In this document: in pieces, positions 39,528 to 48,201 of the stretch | How the letters are laid out: every line of letters starts with the position of its first letter | How positions within the stretch are numbered: the first letter of the stretch is position 1 | DNA from: Sulfolobales archaeon HS-7 | GTDB taxonomy: Archaea; Thermoproteota; Thermoprotei_A; Sulfolobales; Sulfolobaceae | Reading direction: 5' to 3' | NCBI GenBank assembly: GCA_019704295.1 | Contig: AP024596.1 | Span: forward strand, 620,001 to 684,000 | DNA length: 64,000 nucleotides | The notes under the pieces: model-generated | What the model saw: only the letters and a program-made list of their open reading frames with translations | Databases searched by the model: none | What the model was told of the DNA's origin: nothing | Program-made: the position numbers and the translations under genes

Positions 39528-40109
39528 ATGGCAGATAACGAGATAGTTCTGCCTTCTCAAAGGCTTGCAACAGAAGAGGAGTTCATGCCTGGAGATAATA
39601 CCTACGTTATCAACGGAGAAGTCAGAGCATCACAAGTCGGTAAGGCATTCTTCGACATGATAAACAGGAAAGTAAACGTAATATCTCCTAAGAAAAGTGG
39701 TGTTATACTACTAAAAAATGCTAAGACAGCTACGGGGGAAGTTGTTGAAGTAAGGGATGACATGGCATACGTCGAGATCTTTATGTTAGACGAGAAGGAG
39801 ATATCAGGGACAATATCTGCAATTCTCCCCTTCGCTTATACTAAGGAAAAGGGGATAGAGAGCATAAAGGAAGCTGTAAGAATAGGTGATATAATTAGGG
39901 GAAAACCCCTTAACAAAAACATTCCGGTAATACTTACCATTAAACAGAAGGAATTTGGCGTTATATTCGCCAGGTGCTCAATTTGCGGCACGGTCTTGCT
40001 AAGGGAGGAAAATGTTCTTAAATGTGGAAACTGCGGTAATATAGAGAAGAGAAAGCTAGGAGTCTATATGGTGAAGAGGAATGGAACTAAAAGTCAGAGA
40101 AAGGAGTAA
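39528..40109 (+). CDS. csl4: Exosome RNA-binding subunit Csl4
   Basis: Cap subunit of the archaeal exosome. After the N-terminal domain (EFMPGDNTYVINGEVRASQV) comes an S1 domain (about 60-140) and a C-terminal zinc ribbon with CSICG and CGNCGN. It recruits substrates and DnaG to the exosome. An earlier GTG at 39519 overlaps the dph2 end; the ATG at 39528 directly follows GGTGA and is the usual family start. Confidence 0.92.
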   Translation: MADNEIVLPSQRLATEEEFMPGDNTYVINGEVRASQVGKAFFDMINRKVNVISPKKSGVILLKNAKTATGEVVEVRDDMAYVEIFMLDEKEISGTISAILPFAYTKEKGIESIKEAVRIGDIIRGKPLNKNIPVILTIKQKEFGVIFARCSICGTVLLREENVLKCGNCGNIEKRKLGVYMVKRNGTKSQRKE

Positions 40110-40383
40110 TACGACGTTAGTGGTTGAAATAGAGGGGGAAGAACACACATTAGGAAACTTACTGGTAAAGCAACTGGGAAGGGAATCTCATGTGAAGGTT
40201 GCATCGTATTATAAGGAACACCCGCTTACAGATTCTATAGTATTGAGGATCGAAACTGACGGTCAGGTAACTCCTGAGGAGGCAATTAAGAACGTGATAG
40301 GGAAAATAATGGCCCTATCGGAGAGATTTGAGGAAGAGGTAAAAAATGGGACAGAAAAGGGGAAGAGTAGGCGTAAAGGTTGA
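40081..40383 (+). CDS. rpoL: RNA polymerase subunit L (Rpo11)
   Basis: A 100-residue Rpb11-like subunit that pairs with subunit D in the polymerase assembly platform. VEIEGEEHTLGNLLVKQLGR is the family core, followed by ASYYKEHPLTDSIVLRIETD. The C-terminus has a charged tail (GTEKGKSRRKG). It overlaps csl4 by 29 nt. Confidence 0.95.
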   Translation: MELKVRERSNTTLVVEIEGEEHTLGNLLVKQLGRESHVKVASYYKEHPLTDSIVLRIETDGQVTPEEAIKNVIGKIMALSERFEEEVKNGTEKGKSRRKG

Positions 40384-40594
40384 GGTAAACGGTATATACT
40401 TTTTATGCGTATTCAGAGAAGGCGTTTTAGAGCACATATTTATAGGGGAGGATAAACTGGGCAAAGTAAGGGAAGAGATTACTTATTCCAACTTCGGTGT
40501 TGGGCTTCAATATTCTGGGGAATTAATTCACGAATGCGAAAGGCTCGGAGAGATGATTAGCGTAAAGCTAAAAAAGCTTGCTGAAGATAAGTAG
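40346..40594 (+). CDS. Small protein between rpoL and tfs, function unknown
   Basis: An 82-residue product (VKVEVNGIYFLCVFREGVLE, EKLGKV-like and ELIHECERLGEMIS segments) with alternating strands and a C-terminal helix. I do not recognise it. It is translationally embedded in the operon: it overlaps rpoL by 38 nt, has GAGGT upstream of its ATG and ends 11 nt before tfs, which argues that it is real and tied to transcription. Confidence 0.6.
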   Translation: MGQKRGRVGVKVEVNGIYFLCVFREGVLEHIFIGEDKLGKVREEITYSNFGVGLQYSGELIHECERLGEMISVKLKKLAEDK

Positions 40595-40605
40595 AGGGTA
40601 TTGCT

Positions 40606-40932
40606 ATGAAGTTCTGTCCAAAGTGTAACTCAATGCTCCTTCCAAGGAAAGTAAACGGCGTGTCCAAGTTAGTATGTTCAAAATGCGGATATGAGGAGGA
40701 ATCTGCGGAAAAAACTACCCTAAAGACTACAGTAAAGCATACAGTTCACGATAAAACCCTCGTCATCGAAGAAGAAACTGCTAGCGCTCAAAGGATAAAG
40801 GGGGTGGTCTGTCCTAATTGTAAAAACGATGAGGCTTATTTTTGGATGCTCCAAACTAGAAGTGCAGATGAGCCCGCAACAAGATTTTACAGATGCGTAA
40901 AGTGTAATAAGGTTTGGAGAGAGTACGAATAG
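40606..40932 (+). CDS. tfs: Transcription elongation/cleavage factor S (TFS)
   Basis: A 108-residue TFIIS-like factor with two zinc ribbons: CPKCNSM ... CSKCGYEEE at the N-terminus and CPNCKNDEAYF ... CVKCNKVWREYE at the C-terminus. The catalytic acidic pair in TRSADEPATRFYRC, which reaches the polymerase active site and stimulates RNA cleavage, is intact, so it is the active TFS1 type rather than an inhibitor paralogue. Confidence 0.95.
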   Translation: MKFCPKCNSMLLPRKVNGVSKLVCSKCGYEEESAEKTTLKTTVKHTVHDKTLVIEEETASAQRIKGVVCPNCKNDEAYFWMLQTRSADEPATRFYRCVKCNKVWREYE

Positions 40933-40948
40933 CGATTTTGAAGGATCA

Positions 40949-40960
40949 ATATATATATTC
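40949..40960 (+). promoter_or_regulatory. TATA box internal to the operon
   Basis: ATATATATATTC-type stretch at 40949-40960, 17-28 nt before the ATG at 40977, suggests a separate leaderless transcript for the next gene. Confidence 0.45.
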
Positions 40961-40976
40961 TCTGACGGTAATAAAA

Positions 40977-41741
40977 ATGGAGAAATTCTTGGTAAGCAGT
41001 GCTGAAAGGGAAGCTAAGGAAAACCTCATAGCGTTAATAGCAAAAGGAGTAGATAGGATCTGCTTTCAAAGGGATAGCACGGACTCAATAATTTTCGCGA
41101 TGAACGTTGCCAAGGAGGCGAAAGCAATAACGATTCTTTCCAATAACTATGACGAAAGATGTGAGGTTTCTGTAAAAAGGGGTGACAGTAACGTCATGAA
41201 ATTAAGGGAGAGAGTCTTCTCTCTTGGTAAAACCTCGTTCTCTTCGATTCTACCTATAACCGAATCTAATACACCTACAATATTGCTAGGTATTACATCA
41301 TCTGTCATTGAGGAGAAAAGGGTACCTACAGCCTGGGAGGAAAGCGTAATGTCCTCTGTAGCAGGGAATGGGATAAACTACGAGAAGTCTCCTCCATTAA
41401 TTTCGTATAGGACGATGAACATTGAAACTTCCTTAAAACTATCATCCTACTTATTCAAGGATGCCAACAAAGTAAAAAACAGGTTAATTGAGGAAAACGT
41501 TAATCTAAAGCAGAAGTACACAGAGTTAACCGATGAGTTAACTATAAGAATTGACGAGATATTAAGGGAAGAAATTACCATGTACGTTCCGGAGAAATCG
41601 GCGTATTACTTTGATGTAGATATCAGGGAGGTTTTCTTCGCAATACGAAACAAGTTTAACGCGTTACTGGAATTTTGTTGGAACCCTCAATACATGTATA
41701 AAGTAATAGCGGATTACAGAAGGGATATACATTTAGTCTAA
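40977..41741 (+). CDS. Unknown protein downstream of tfs
   Basis: A 254-residue soluble protein I do not recognise. The first 100 residues alternate helix and strand (LIALIAKGVDRICF, SIIFAMNVAKEAKAITILSN), the middle has TPTILLGITSSVIEE, and residues 160-215 are helical and probably coiled (ANKVKNRLIEENVNLKQKY, ELTDELTIRIDEI). A start at 40914 would overlap tfs by 19 nt; a TATA box 17-28 nt before the ATG at 40977 supports the shorter form. It may have been retained in the operon for coregulation; no function can be assigned. Confidence 0.6.
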   Translation: MEKFLVSSAEREAKENLIALIAKGVDRICFQRDSTDSIIFAMNVAKEAKAITILSNNYDERCEVSVKRGDSNVMKLRERVFSLGKTSFSSILPITESNTPTILLGITSSVIEEKRVPTAWEESVMSSVAGNGINYEKSPPLISYRTMNIETSLKLSSYLFKDANKVKNRLIEENVNLKQKYTELTDELTIRIDEILREEITMYVPEKSAYYFDVDIREVFFAIRNKFNALLEFCWNPQYMYKVIADYRRDIHLV

Positions 41742-41789
41742 GATAGGCTAACAGAAAACGAAACCCTTATAAGTTTTCAAAAGAAATGG

Positions 41790-42593
41790 ATGCGAATAAT
41801 GAGAGTTATAGTATTAGGCAATATCCCAGAGCTTCTGATAGATAAGGTTTTGGACACCGGAGCAACGTTGTTCCATAAGGGAAATTACGTGCCATTCATC
41901 AGAAGAAATCAATTCGATAAAATAGCGATACTCTTTGAGAAAAGGTTTATAAGAGGAGCATATAACCTGGCAAAGAAGATCAGTGAGGTATACGCCCTTT
42001 CTTACCCAGAACTCGGGGACAGCATAGAACTTGTAGGTGCTTTAAGGGAAAACGGGGTAAAGGCTGGCATACTATGGTATGGAAAGGCCAGCATTGAGGA
42101 GAGGAGTATTCCCTTAGTTTTCTCGAAAAAGGTAAGAGTAGCTGTCATCAGACCAGACGAACCTGATCTACTGGGGTGGGTTATAGAGGATAGTGATAAT
42201 TTCGTCATAGATTACCTGGAAAATTATGAGGAGGGAAATTACGATTTAGTTGGATGCTTAGATTGCACCGCCTGCTTTCCCACCTTCGACTCTAGATTAG
42301 TGGCTTTAGCGGCCATTTTGAATATAAAATGCACTGCAGTAACGGTAAGTGATGTTAGGGAAAACGACATTATATTGAACATACCCTGTGAAAGGAAATT
42401 CAATGAAAGAGTAGTGTCGTTAGTAAGGCCAAATAAGTGGTTTAGTAGATTTCAGATAGTTGAGGGAAAAATAGAGGGACGTACTCTTCACCTTTCCAAT
42501 GGAGCTGGGGCCATCCTGGAAAGACCTTTGGGAAAGGCATTTCTACTCTATGAGATGGATGCTTCTTCATTAATGGAGGAAATATACAAGTGA
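41790..42593 (+). CDS. Unknown protein with CxxCxxC motif
   Basis: A 267-residue protein I cannot assign. It begins MRVIVLGNIPELLIDKVLD (counted from the ATG at 41799, which may be the true start given a TATA-like TTATAAG at 41767-41773) and carries GCLDCTACFPTFDSR, a compact three-Cys motif that could bind Zn or an Fe-S cluster, with two further Cys (NIKC, NIPCERKF). The alternating strands and helices suggest an alpha/beta fold. Neighbouring genes act in RNA polymerase and ribosome biogenesis. Confidence 0.6.
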   Translation: MRIMRVIVLGNIPELLIDKVLDTGATLFHKGNYVPFIRRNQFDKIAILFEKRFIRGAYNLAKKISEVYALSYPELGDSIELVGALRENGVKAGILWYGKASIEERSIPLVFSKKVRVAVIRPDEPDLLGWVIEDSDNFVIDYLENYEEGNYDLVGCLDCTACFPTFDSRLVALAAILNIKCTAVTVSDVRENDIILNIPCERKFNERVVSLVRPNKWFSRFQIVEGKIEGRTLHLSNGAGAILERPLGKAFLLYEMDASSLMEEIYK

Positions 42594-42638
42594 AAACTGA
42601 GATCGCCTTAATATACTCAGTTTCTCAGACTATTAATC

Positions 42639-42977
42639 ATGGCAAGAGTTGTTGATATAGCACATTTCGATAAAGATGGTAATCTAACGTCTCTAAAGAT
42701 AGACGACATAGAACCCATGGCCGGAGAGAAGGGATTCGCTCAAGAAGGGGGTTTCTTTGTTACAGTTAAGGGAAAAGAGGGAAGGGCTGTGATAAAAATA
42801 TCCGATAAAGAGGCGATAGACATGGCAAACAGGATAATCGAGGCCTACAGGGAACACGTGAAAAACTTCATAGAATTGTCTAAGAGAAGACAGCCCCTAA
42901 CCCAGGAAAGGAGAAGAAAAGATGAAGATGAGGAGATTATGGACGAATTAGATGAAGAGGATTTCGGATCAAAGTGA
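42639..42977 (+). CDS. Small protein with acidic tail, function unknown
   Basis: A 112-residue protein: a beta-rich front (VDIAHFDKDGNLTSLKIDDI, GFFVTVKGKEGRAVIKI), one helix (DKEAIDMANRIIEAYREHV), a basic linker (LSKRRQP, RRRK) and a highly acidic C-terminus (DEDEEIMDELDEEDFGS). Mixed charge like this is common in nucleic-acid-associated partners. Its stop overlaps the nep1 start by 4 nt, so it is coupled to ribosome biogenesis. Confidence 0.6.
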   Translation: MARVVDIAHFDKDGNLTSLKIDDIEPMAGEKGFAQEGGFFVTVKGKEGRAVIKISDKEAIDMANRIIEAYREHVKNFIELSKRRQPLTQERRRKDEDEEIMDELDEEDFGSK

Positions 42978-43558
42978 GGATTGTACTACTCGATTCCGGT
43001 TTGGAATTAGTTCCTCCAGAAATGAATTATAAAGGGAATTCTTTACTTGACATTAACTACCATTATAGATCAATGAAGAGATTAAGGGACTGGTATAAGC
43101 GCGGAAGACCTGATATAGTTCACTTCTCCTTACTTCAACTACTATCTTGGCCTACATTCTCTGGGGAAATTTACGTGCATACATTCGACGGAAAAGTGAT
43201 CTACGTGGATAGGAAAACGCGAATACCTAAATCACAGGCCAGGTTTAACTCACTAATTGTACAGCTCCTTAAATACGGAAAAGTTCCCACGAAAGGTGAA
43301 CCTCTCATGGTAGTTACTTCCTACAGATTGAATGACGTAATTAATCAGCCTTTTTTACTATTTGATGAGAGGGGAGATTTAACATTTAATAGCGAACTCT
43401 GCGGTAATGTATCGGTAGGAATAGGGGCTTTTCAGAGAGGTGAATTCTCAGACGAAGTACTCTCAATACCGCATAAGAAAATTTCAGTCTCGAAGTCTAA
43501 AATCGAAACTTTCCAAGTAGTGTGTAATATATTACAGAAATGCTTTCCATTAGAGTGA
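42974..43558 (+). CDS. nep1: Nep1/Emg1 rRNA N1-pseudouridine methyltransferase
   Basis: A 194-residue SPOUT-class methyltransferase acting on a pseudouridine in helix 35 of 16S rRNA during small-subunit assembly. LLDSGLELVPPEM, LLDINYHYRSMKRL, KRGRPDIVHFSLLQ and RIPKSQARFNSLIVQLLKYG match the family; the knot-forming C-terminal part (NVSVGIGAFQRGEFSDEV) is present. Starts with GTG overlapping the previous stop. Last gene of the operon. Confidence 0.93.
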   Translation: MRIVLLDSGLELVPPEMNYKGNSLLDINYHYRSMKRLRDWYKRGRPDIVHFSLLQLLSWPTFSGEIYVHTFDGKVIYVDRKTRIPKSQARFNSLIVQLLKYGKVPTKGEPLMVVTSYRLNDVINQPFLLFDERGDLTFNSELCGNVSVGIGAFQRGEFSDEVLSIPHKKISVSKSKIETFQVVCNILQKCFPLE

Positions 43559-43684
43559 CGTAAGTGGTTTCGAAGAACAGGAGATAAGAAGTCAATTGTA
43601 AATTAAGTCGATAGCACTCCAGCCTTTAGGGGAATATGTCATTTTTATACCTCTTTTGAATCCTAAGCATCACAGTACTTTTCT

Positions 43685-43870
43685 TTATCTTAATGCGGGA
43701 TCGGGAGAGAAAGACCTACGTGGACAGGTGGTCCACTCAATGAGTTCATGCAGAACTGTTAATGAGGGGTACTTACGGGGTCACTAAGACGTCTGAGAGA
43801 GTTGATGTGTTAAGCCTGGCTTCAATCAACTATCCTCAAGACACCATATCATCACGTTAGCGCTCAGGGT
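43685..43870 (+). repeat. TnpB-derived repeat, truncated copy D
   Basis: ATCTTAATGCGGGATC, AAAGACCTACG, CAATGAGTTCATGCAGAACT, AAGACGTCTGAG and GTTGATGTGTTAAGCC follow the same order as in copies A-C but on the plus strand; TGAGTTC-TGCAG-ACT is shared with copy C. The right-end hairpin is missing. It lies 40-200 bp before the left end of IS607-like copy 2. Confidence 0.45.
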
Positions 43871-43960
43871 TAAAACGACCCTTAATGCCTGTGGAGCCGT
43901 TGTCGACAGTTTTTAATAAACTGTAAAGTTTATGTTATTTTATTACAAGCTCTTATATAA

Positions 43961-44480
43961 TGCTAAGACCTAAAGAAGTATGCCAACGTCTAGGAATCTC
44001 ATAAAACACTTAGAGAATACGTCAAGGCTACATTAAACACGCAATCCTAGAGACCGGTAAATGGAGATTCAAAGAAGAGGATGTTGAGAAACTAATGGTC
44101 ATTTTCAAGAAGAGGAAAACAATATTATACGCCAGAGTATCATCGAACACACGAAAGGACAACTTAATAAACCAAGTAAAGTACTTACAAGAACAAGTTA
44201 AGGAATACGACCAAGTAATAACGGATATAGCTGGATTGAACGTGAAAAGTATTTCAGACTAGAAAATGATATTAAATAACGAGGTATCAAAAATAGTTAT
44301 TGTATACCCTAAGACTAATAAGATTGGGTTTCCAGAAACTTGAGGAAGTATGCAACGCACACAATTGCTACTCGCATTAAACATGAAGGACAAGACACCA
44401 GAATAAGAGTTAATTGAGGACCTTATCTCTCTACGGTCTCATTTAGCGGTAAACTCTACAGTATGAGGGGTCACAAATAC
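43961..44480 (+). pseudogene. IS607 serine recombinase (tnpA), degenerate
   Basis: The N-terminal MerR-like HTH (MLRPKEVCQRLGIS, then a stop) is followed in shifted frames by YARVSSNTRKDNLINQVKYL, the serine-recombinase core with the catalytic Ser in ARVSS, QEQVKEYDQVITDIA and VIVYPKTNKIGF. Several stops and shifts make it inactive. It would catalyse element excision and insertion. Confidence 0.72.
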
Positions 44481-44497
44481 GAGAAGGCGAAGGAAAT

Positions 44498-45760
44498 ATG
44501 TCGAAGAGCTTAAGGTTTAGAATACTTCAACCAGAAGAGGAGTACGTATACTTAACGTACTCCATCAACAATGAAAAGAAGGAGGAAAGCAAAGTACTAC
44601 TAAAGAACTACAAGACAATACTACAGAAGGCGTTAGACTGGTTATGGAAGAGGAATAGGGTAGAGAGGAAGGAGATTAAAAAGGGTAGGAAAGTTCTCAT
44701 GAAGCTCAAGATTAAATTACCTAAGAAGAGCGAAGTGTATAAGACGTTAACGGATGAACTGGAGAAGGTAAACGCGCTAGCTTCCCACTACGTCAACAAG
44801 GCGATAAGCGACACATTCTCTATCCTAAACTCCTGGAAGAGGAGGGGCGAAATGGGACAAGCGTCACCTAGAAAACCGAAACTCAAGAGGGTGTACGTTA
44901 GGGTGAAGTCGACGCTGAGGAAAGTGGAGGGTGAATCATTTAGGGTAACAGTAAGACCGTACGAGTACATTACCTTCTCTTGGTCTAACACATGGTTCTC
45001 TCGATGGGTTAAGGGACTTGAGCTTGGTGAGCCTGTAATTAATGAGGATAAGGTGTACTTACCATTCCGTTATAAGCTACCTTAGAGAACTCCATTAGAC
45101 TTCCTCTCAATTGACAGTAACTTGTATACTCTTGATGCTTACGATGGAGAGAAGTTTGTCACGTTCTCCATGAAGGAGTTGTATAGTTTGAAGTACGGGA
45201 TGCAGTTGAAGACGGGTAGGATAAGGTCTTTTGCTTCTAAGCACGGCAGGAATGGTAAAGAACTTATGAAGAAATATTCTCGCCGTGAAAAGAATCGTGT
45301 GATGGACTACGTCCACAAGTTTGTTAACAGTTTGCTGTAGATGTATCCTCTCACTCTGTTTGCTGTTGAGAAGTCAAATAAACAATCAATGTTTGAGGAT
45401 ACAAGCGATTCCCTCTCTAGGAGGATATCGAGGACTGTATGAAGGACTATTCATAATCTCATGAAATATAAAGCCCCCTGTATGGTTCTTTTGTAAAGGA
45501 AGTGAACCCGCACCTAACTTCTAAGTCCTGCCCCAGATGTGGATGGGTCTCCTGAAAGGTAGGTGGGACTTTTAGATGTCAGAGATGCGGGTTTACTCTG
45601 GACAGACAGTTAAATGCGTCCTTAAATATCTACCTTAAGATGTGTGGGTTTCCCCACATCCTTGATGCCCCACGGTTGCGAGTTGGGGTTATCCCGCTAA
45701 AGGGACGGAAAAGGAGGAACGGAACAATGCCCCGTGACTTTGGTTAATTCCAAGGGCTGA
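44498..45760 (+). pseudogene. tnpB (RNA-guided nuclease family), broken by stops
   Basis: The first 195 codons are open (RFRILQPEEEYVYLTYSINN ... ). An in-frame TAG at 45083-45085 interrupts just before the RuvC-I motif FLSIDSNLYTLDAYDG; the frame then resumes to a second TAG at 45338-45340, and later a TGA and a shift before the zinc ribbon TSKSCPRCGWVS (then TGA) VGGTFRCQRCGF, with TLDRQLNASLNIYL (RuvC-III Asp) after it. Decay is light enough that all TnpB blocks are readable. The in-frame stops make it non-functional as it stands. Confidence 0.75.
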
Positions 45761-45800
45761 GGGTTGATATGAAATGTGAAATCCCATGAAGCTCAAACCC
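45636..45800 (+). ncRNA. Candidate omega-RNA/right-end structured segment of the IS607-like element
   Basis: From KMCGFPH of tnpB to the element end, this segment is highly similar to 3462-3616 in copy 1 although both tnpB genes have decayed: GATGTGTGGGTTTCCCCAC (stem GTGGG/CCCAC), GGTTATCC, GGAACGG, AATGCCCCGT and TCCAAGGGC are common. TnpB elements encode their guide RNA scaffold in exactly this place. Structure is inferred, not computed. Confidence 0.5.
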
Positions 45801-45901
45801 CTTTTACCCGTGGATAATGTGAAGAAGTAGAAAGCCCTATTCATAAGGACAACGTAAATTTCCTGAAACTTAGGAGTGCTATCTCAAGTTGTAGAATATC
45901 A

Positions 45902-46262
45902 CTACAAGCTTTCTTCGAGCTCCTTAGCTAGGTTTTTAAGCCTTTTTGCCTCTTTCTTCATCTCTACGACAAAGAGAGAAGGGGGGGTTTTCCCACTCAC
46001 TAGGAGTAAATGCAAAGAACTCTATCCTAGCCCTTAGAAACCTGCTGAGCATATATCCTCTCTGCTTGTTATTCAGTCCCTCAAATTCCTTTGATATTAT
46101 CATTAAGTCGATGTCACTTGTATCAAGATAATCTCCCCTTGCTCTCGAGCCTACAACGTAAACTTTCTCCACTTCAACCTCCTTGCTGACGTCATTAACG
46201 AACTCTATTGCCCTCTTAATAATGTCCACTTGACTCTTCAGCGCAGATTTCGCTTTACCCAC
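45902..46262 (-). pseudogene. MNT nucleotidyltransferase-fold antitoxin, frameshifted
   Basis: The minimal nucleotidyltransferase motif VVGSRARGDYLDTSDIDLMI is intact, in a protein starting MGKAKSALKSQVDI. After EWENPP a run of seven C (minus strand; G7 near 45986-45992) shifts the frame and the protein ends GRR-like at 45936. Removing one C restores SLFVVEMKKEAKRLKNLAKE and a stop at 45902, a far more natural C-terminus of about 119 residues. MNT proteins pair with HEPN toxins and can AMPylate them. Confidence 0.65.
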
Positions 46263-46279
46263 TCTATCACCTTATCTGC

Positions 46280-46647
46280 TCACCTAACCGATTCCTCTGC
46301 ATCTTCCCTAGTATAGAGAGAGTATGGAACTGAATTGGCGGCATCAGGATATCTAGAAACTATGTAGTGAAAAGTGAGTTTAGCAGCGTCCTCTCTAATC
46401 TCCTCAACCAGCAAATTAAGCTCTTGTCTTATCATGTCGAGTATCTCATTTGAATCATGAGTTCTTACAGCTTTCCCACTCTGTAAAAGTAGAGCCTTTA
46501 GCGCTTTTCCTGCAGCTTGTTCAGCCCAGAATACTGAAGCGTAATAATGACCGGTCGCTATTATATCCTTAGCGGTGGACAAATCCTCGAGGCTTGTTTG
46601 AACCATTTCTCCGCTTCTTCCGTCACAAACTTATACTTACTTGTCAT
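46280..46647 (-). pseudogene. HEPN domain protein, frameshifted near N-terminus
   Basis: From the ATG at 46647 the frame reads MTSKYKFVTEEAEKWFKQAS and then breaks; one base later the other frame continues EDLSTAKDIIATGHYYASVF, WAEQAAGKALKALLLQSGK, exactly the HEPN fold. A single missing base in GCCTCGAGG explains it. A start at 46606 in the second frame gives 108 residues but lacks helix 1. No clear RX4-6H RNase motif is visible (SRYPDA is present). It is followed 17 nt later by the MNT gene, the order of HEPN/MNT toxin-antitoxin pairs. Confidence 0.65.
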
Positions 46648-46977
46648 GTATTTTAATTCTTCTTCTGTCAGACGTAAGTATTATTCCTCTGATTAGAGGA
46701 TCAAAACCCATTACCTATATAATACTGGATATAGAGAAATGGCAGAATACTAGTAAGAACCGAAAAATTATTTTATAGGTCGCATTCGTAAAAATCCGAT
46801 GCTTACAGTGTTTAATATTAATTTTTGTGTTTTCCCTGAAACTCTCCTAAGCGACGACGCAACCCTAATGTAAATCCCTCTATCTATTTTGATACTTATA
46901 TATGTTCATGTCCCTAACTATTTCCCTTCCTTAACTTATACTCCCTAGATTTCATTAAATAACAACATCTCGTACTT
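46648..46977. other. 330-bp gene-free region
   Basis: AT-rich; a small palindrome CCTCTGATTAGAGG at about 46685-46698 may be a terminator or operator of the HEPN/MNT pair. No gene or known repeat seen. Confidence 0.35.
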
Positions 46978-47124
46978 TCATACGGCCTTAATGACCTTAA
47001 TTCCCTGTCTCCTCACCATGTAAATCACCTTGTAACCGCAATAAGGGCACCTGAGTCCTGGAAGTATCTGAAGATTTGAGTCGTCAAAGGTTTTATTGCA
47101 CCTACCACATACGTATATTGCCAT
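46978..47124 (-). CDS. rpoP: RNA polymerase subunit P (Rpo12), small unlisted gene
   Basis: A 48-residue zinc-ribbon subunit, the archaeal Rpb12. [13 protein letters not shown], then [19 protein letters not shown] and IKVIKAV match the family from end to end, with both CxxC pairs that hold zinc. It is an essential part of the D-L-N-P assembly platform of RNA polymerase. It lies 37 nt after the stomatin gene and has GGAGGT 10-15 nt before the ATG, so it is probably expressed from the same mRNA. Too short for common ORF cut-offs. Confidence 0.92.
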   Translation of the reverse strand: MAIYVCGRCNKTFDDSNLQILPGLRCPYCGYKVIYMVRRQGIKVIKAV

Positions 47125-47161
47125 AAAACTAGGTACCTCCTAAGAGAATATAACGTTAAGC

Positions 47162-47953
47162 TCATTTAGTTGTTGCTCCGCCCTCCTTATACCTGCTCAG
47201 TGCCATTGCAACCGTGGGATACATTTCGTTATTCATTGGTACGACTAGGATAAGACCCCCCTTCTGAGATATATCCGTTAATGCCTCTATAAACCTCAAC
47301 TGCATAGCTATTGGCTTACGATCGTAAAAGTCTGACGCTTCTGCAAGTATATTGGCTGACTGCCTCTCCCCTTCGCTTAATATGATTTTGGCTCTCCTTA
47401 ACCTTTCTGCCTCAGCTTGTTTAGCCATCGCCGTTAATAAGTCGGGGGAAAGCCTTATATCCCTTACAGTCACTGCTGTAACCTTAACGCCCCAAGGTTC
47501 TGTTGATGCGTCTAAGATCTCCTGGAGTTTCATATTTATCTCTTCTCTCTTACTAAGTATGTCGTCCAACTCCATCTGTCCTACTATGTCCCTAAGTGAG
47601 GTCTGCGCGAGGTTAAGTACAGCAGAATTATAATTATATACGGAAGTGACTGCCTTCATCGCATCAATAACCTTATAGTAAAGAACAGCATCTATTGTAA
47701 CCGTAACGTTGTCCTTAGTAACTATTGTTTGAGCCGGAATATCGGATGTCTTTACCCTCAGATCTACGATAGTAGGCTTATCAACAAAGGGAATAAGGAA
47801 TATTATGCCAGGTCCCTTAACTCCAAGAACTCTCCCTAGCCTGAGGACGACTGCTCTCTCCCACTCTTTCACTATCCTAAATGACAAGCTAAGAATAATA
47901 ACTATTATAATGAATAGGAAAATACCGCCTACAATAAGTTCTACTTCACTCAT
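47162..47953 (-). CDS. Stomatin/prohibitin (SPFH) membrane protein
   Basis: A 263-residue slipin. One N-terminal membrane helix (VGGIFLFIIIVIILSLSF), the SPFH domain (WERAVVLRLGRVLGVKGPGI, DVLYYKV-like strands, TSLRDIVGQMELDDILSKRE) and a C-terminal coiled-coil part (AMAKQAEAERLRRAKIILSE). Such proteins form membrane scaffolds and in archaea are often processed by an NfeD-like protease, which is not in the window. Confidence 0.92.
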   Translation of the reverse strand: MSEVELIVGGIFLFIIIVIILSLSFRIVKEWERAVVLRLGRVLGVKGPGIIFLIPFVDKPTIVDLRVKTSDIPAQTIVTKDNVTVTIDAVLYYKVIDAMKAVTSVYNYNSAVLNLAQTSLRDIVGQMELDDILSKREEINMKLQEILDASTEPWGVKVTAVTVRDIRLSPDLLTAMAKQAEAERLRRAKIILSEGERQSANILAEASDFYDRKPIAMQLRFIEALTDISQKGGLILVVPMNNEMYPTVAMALSRYKEGGATTK

Positions 47954-48076
47954 TAATAATTAATAATACACTCGAGTTTAAAAAATAGTATGTGATCTTT
48001 AATTTCATAAATCTGTCGTCTACTACGTACAATCTCGCTCAGAATTGGGAGTAAGTGCTGAACACATGAAAAGTAG

Positions 48077-48152
<76 letters not shown>

Positions 48153-48201
48153 ACGTACAATGTTTGAAAAGGAATATTAAGGTTTATGATCAGAGTAACC
48201 C

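Larger units (their letters stand above)
43908..45800 (+). mobile_element. IS607-like element, copy 2, inactive
   Basis: A composite of serine-recombinase tnpA and tnpB with left end near CGACAGTTTTTAATAAACTG and right end near CATGAAGCTCAAACCCC. Gene order tnpA-tnpB, the MLRPKEVCQRLGIS start of the recombinase and the RuvC/zinc-ribbon protein define the IS607 family. Both genes contain in-frame stops or shifts. The shared ends with copy 1 at 2958-3616 give the element's approximate limits (about 1.9 kb). Confidence 0.78.

Noticed and set aside
45083..45340. In-frame TAG codons in tnpB as possible pyrrolysine sites
   Set aside because: No pyl genes or PYLIS seen; TGA stops and a frameshift later in the same gene show ordinary decay.
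46280..46606. HEPN protein as an intact RNase toxin
   Set aside because: Helix 1 is out of frame and no RX4-6H motif can be seen.
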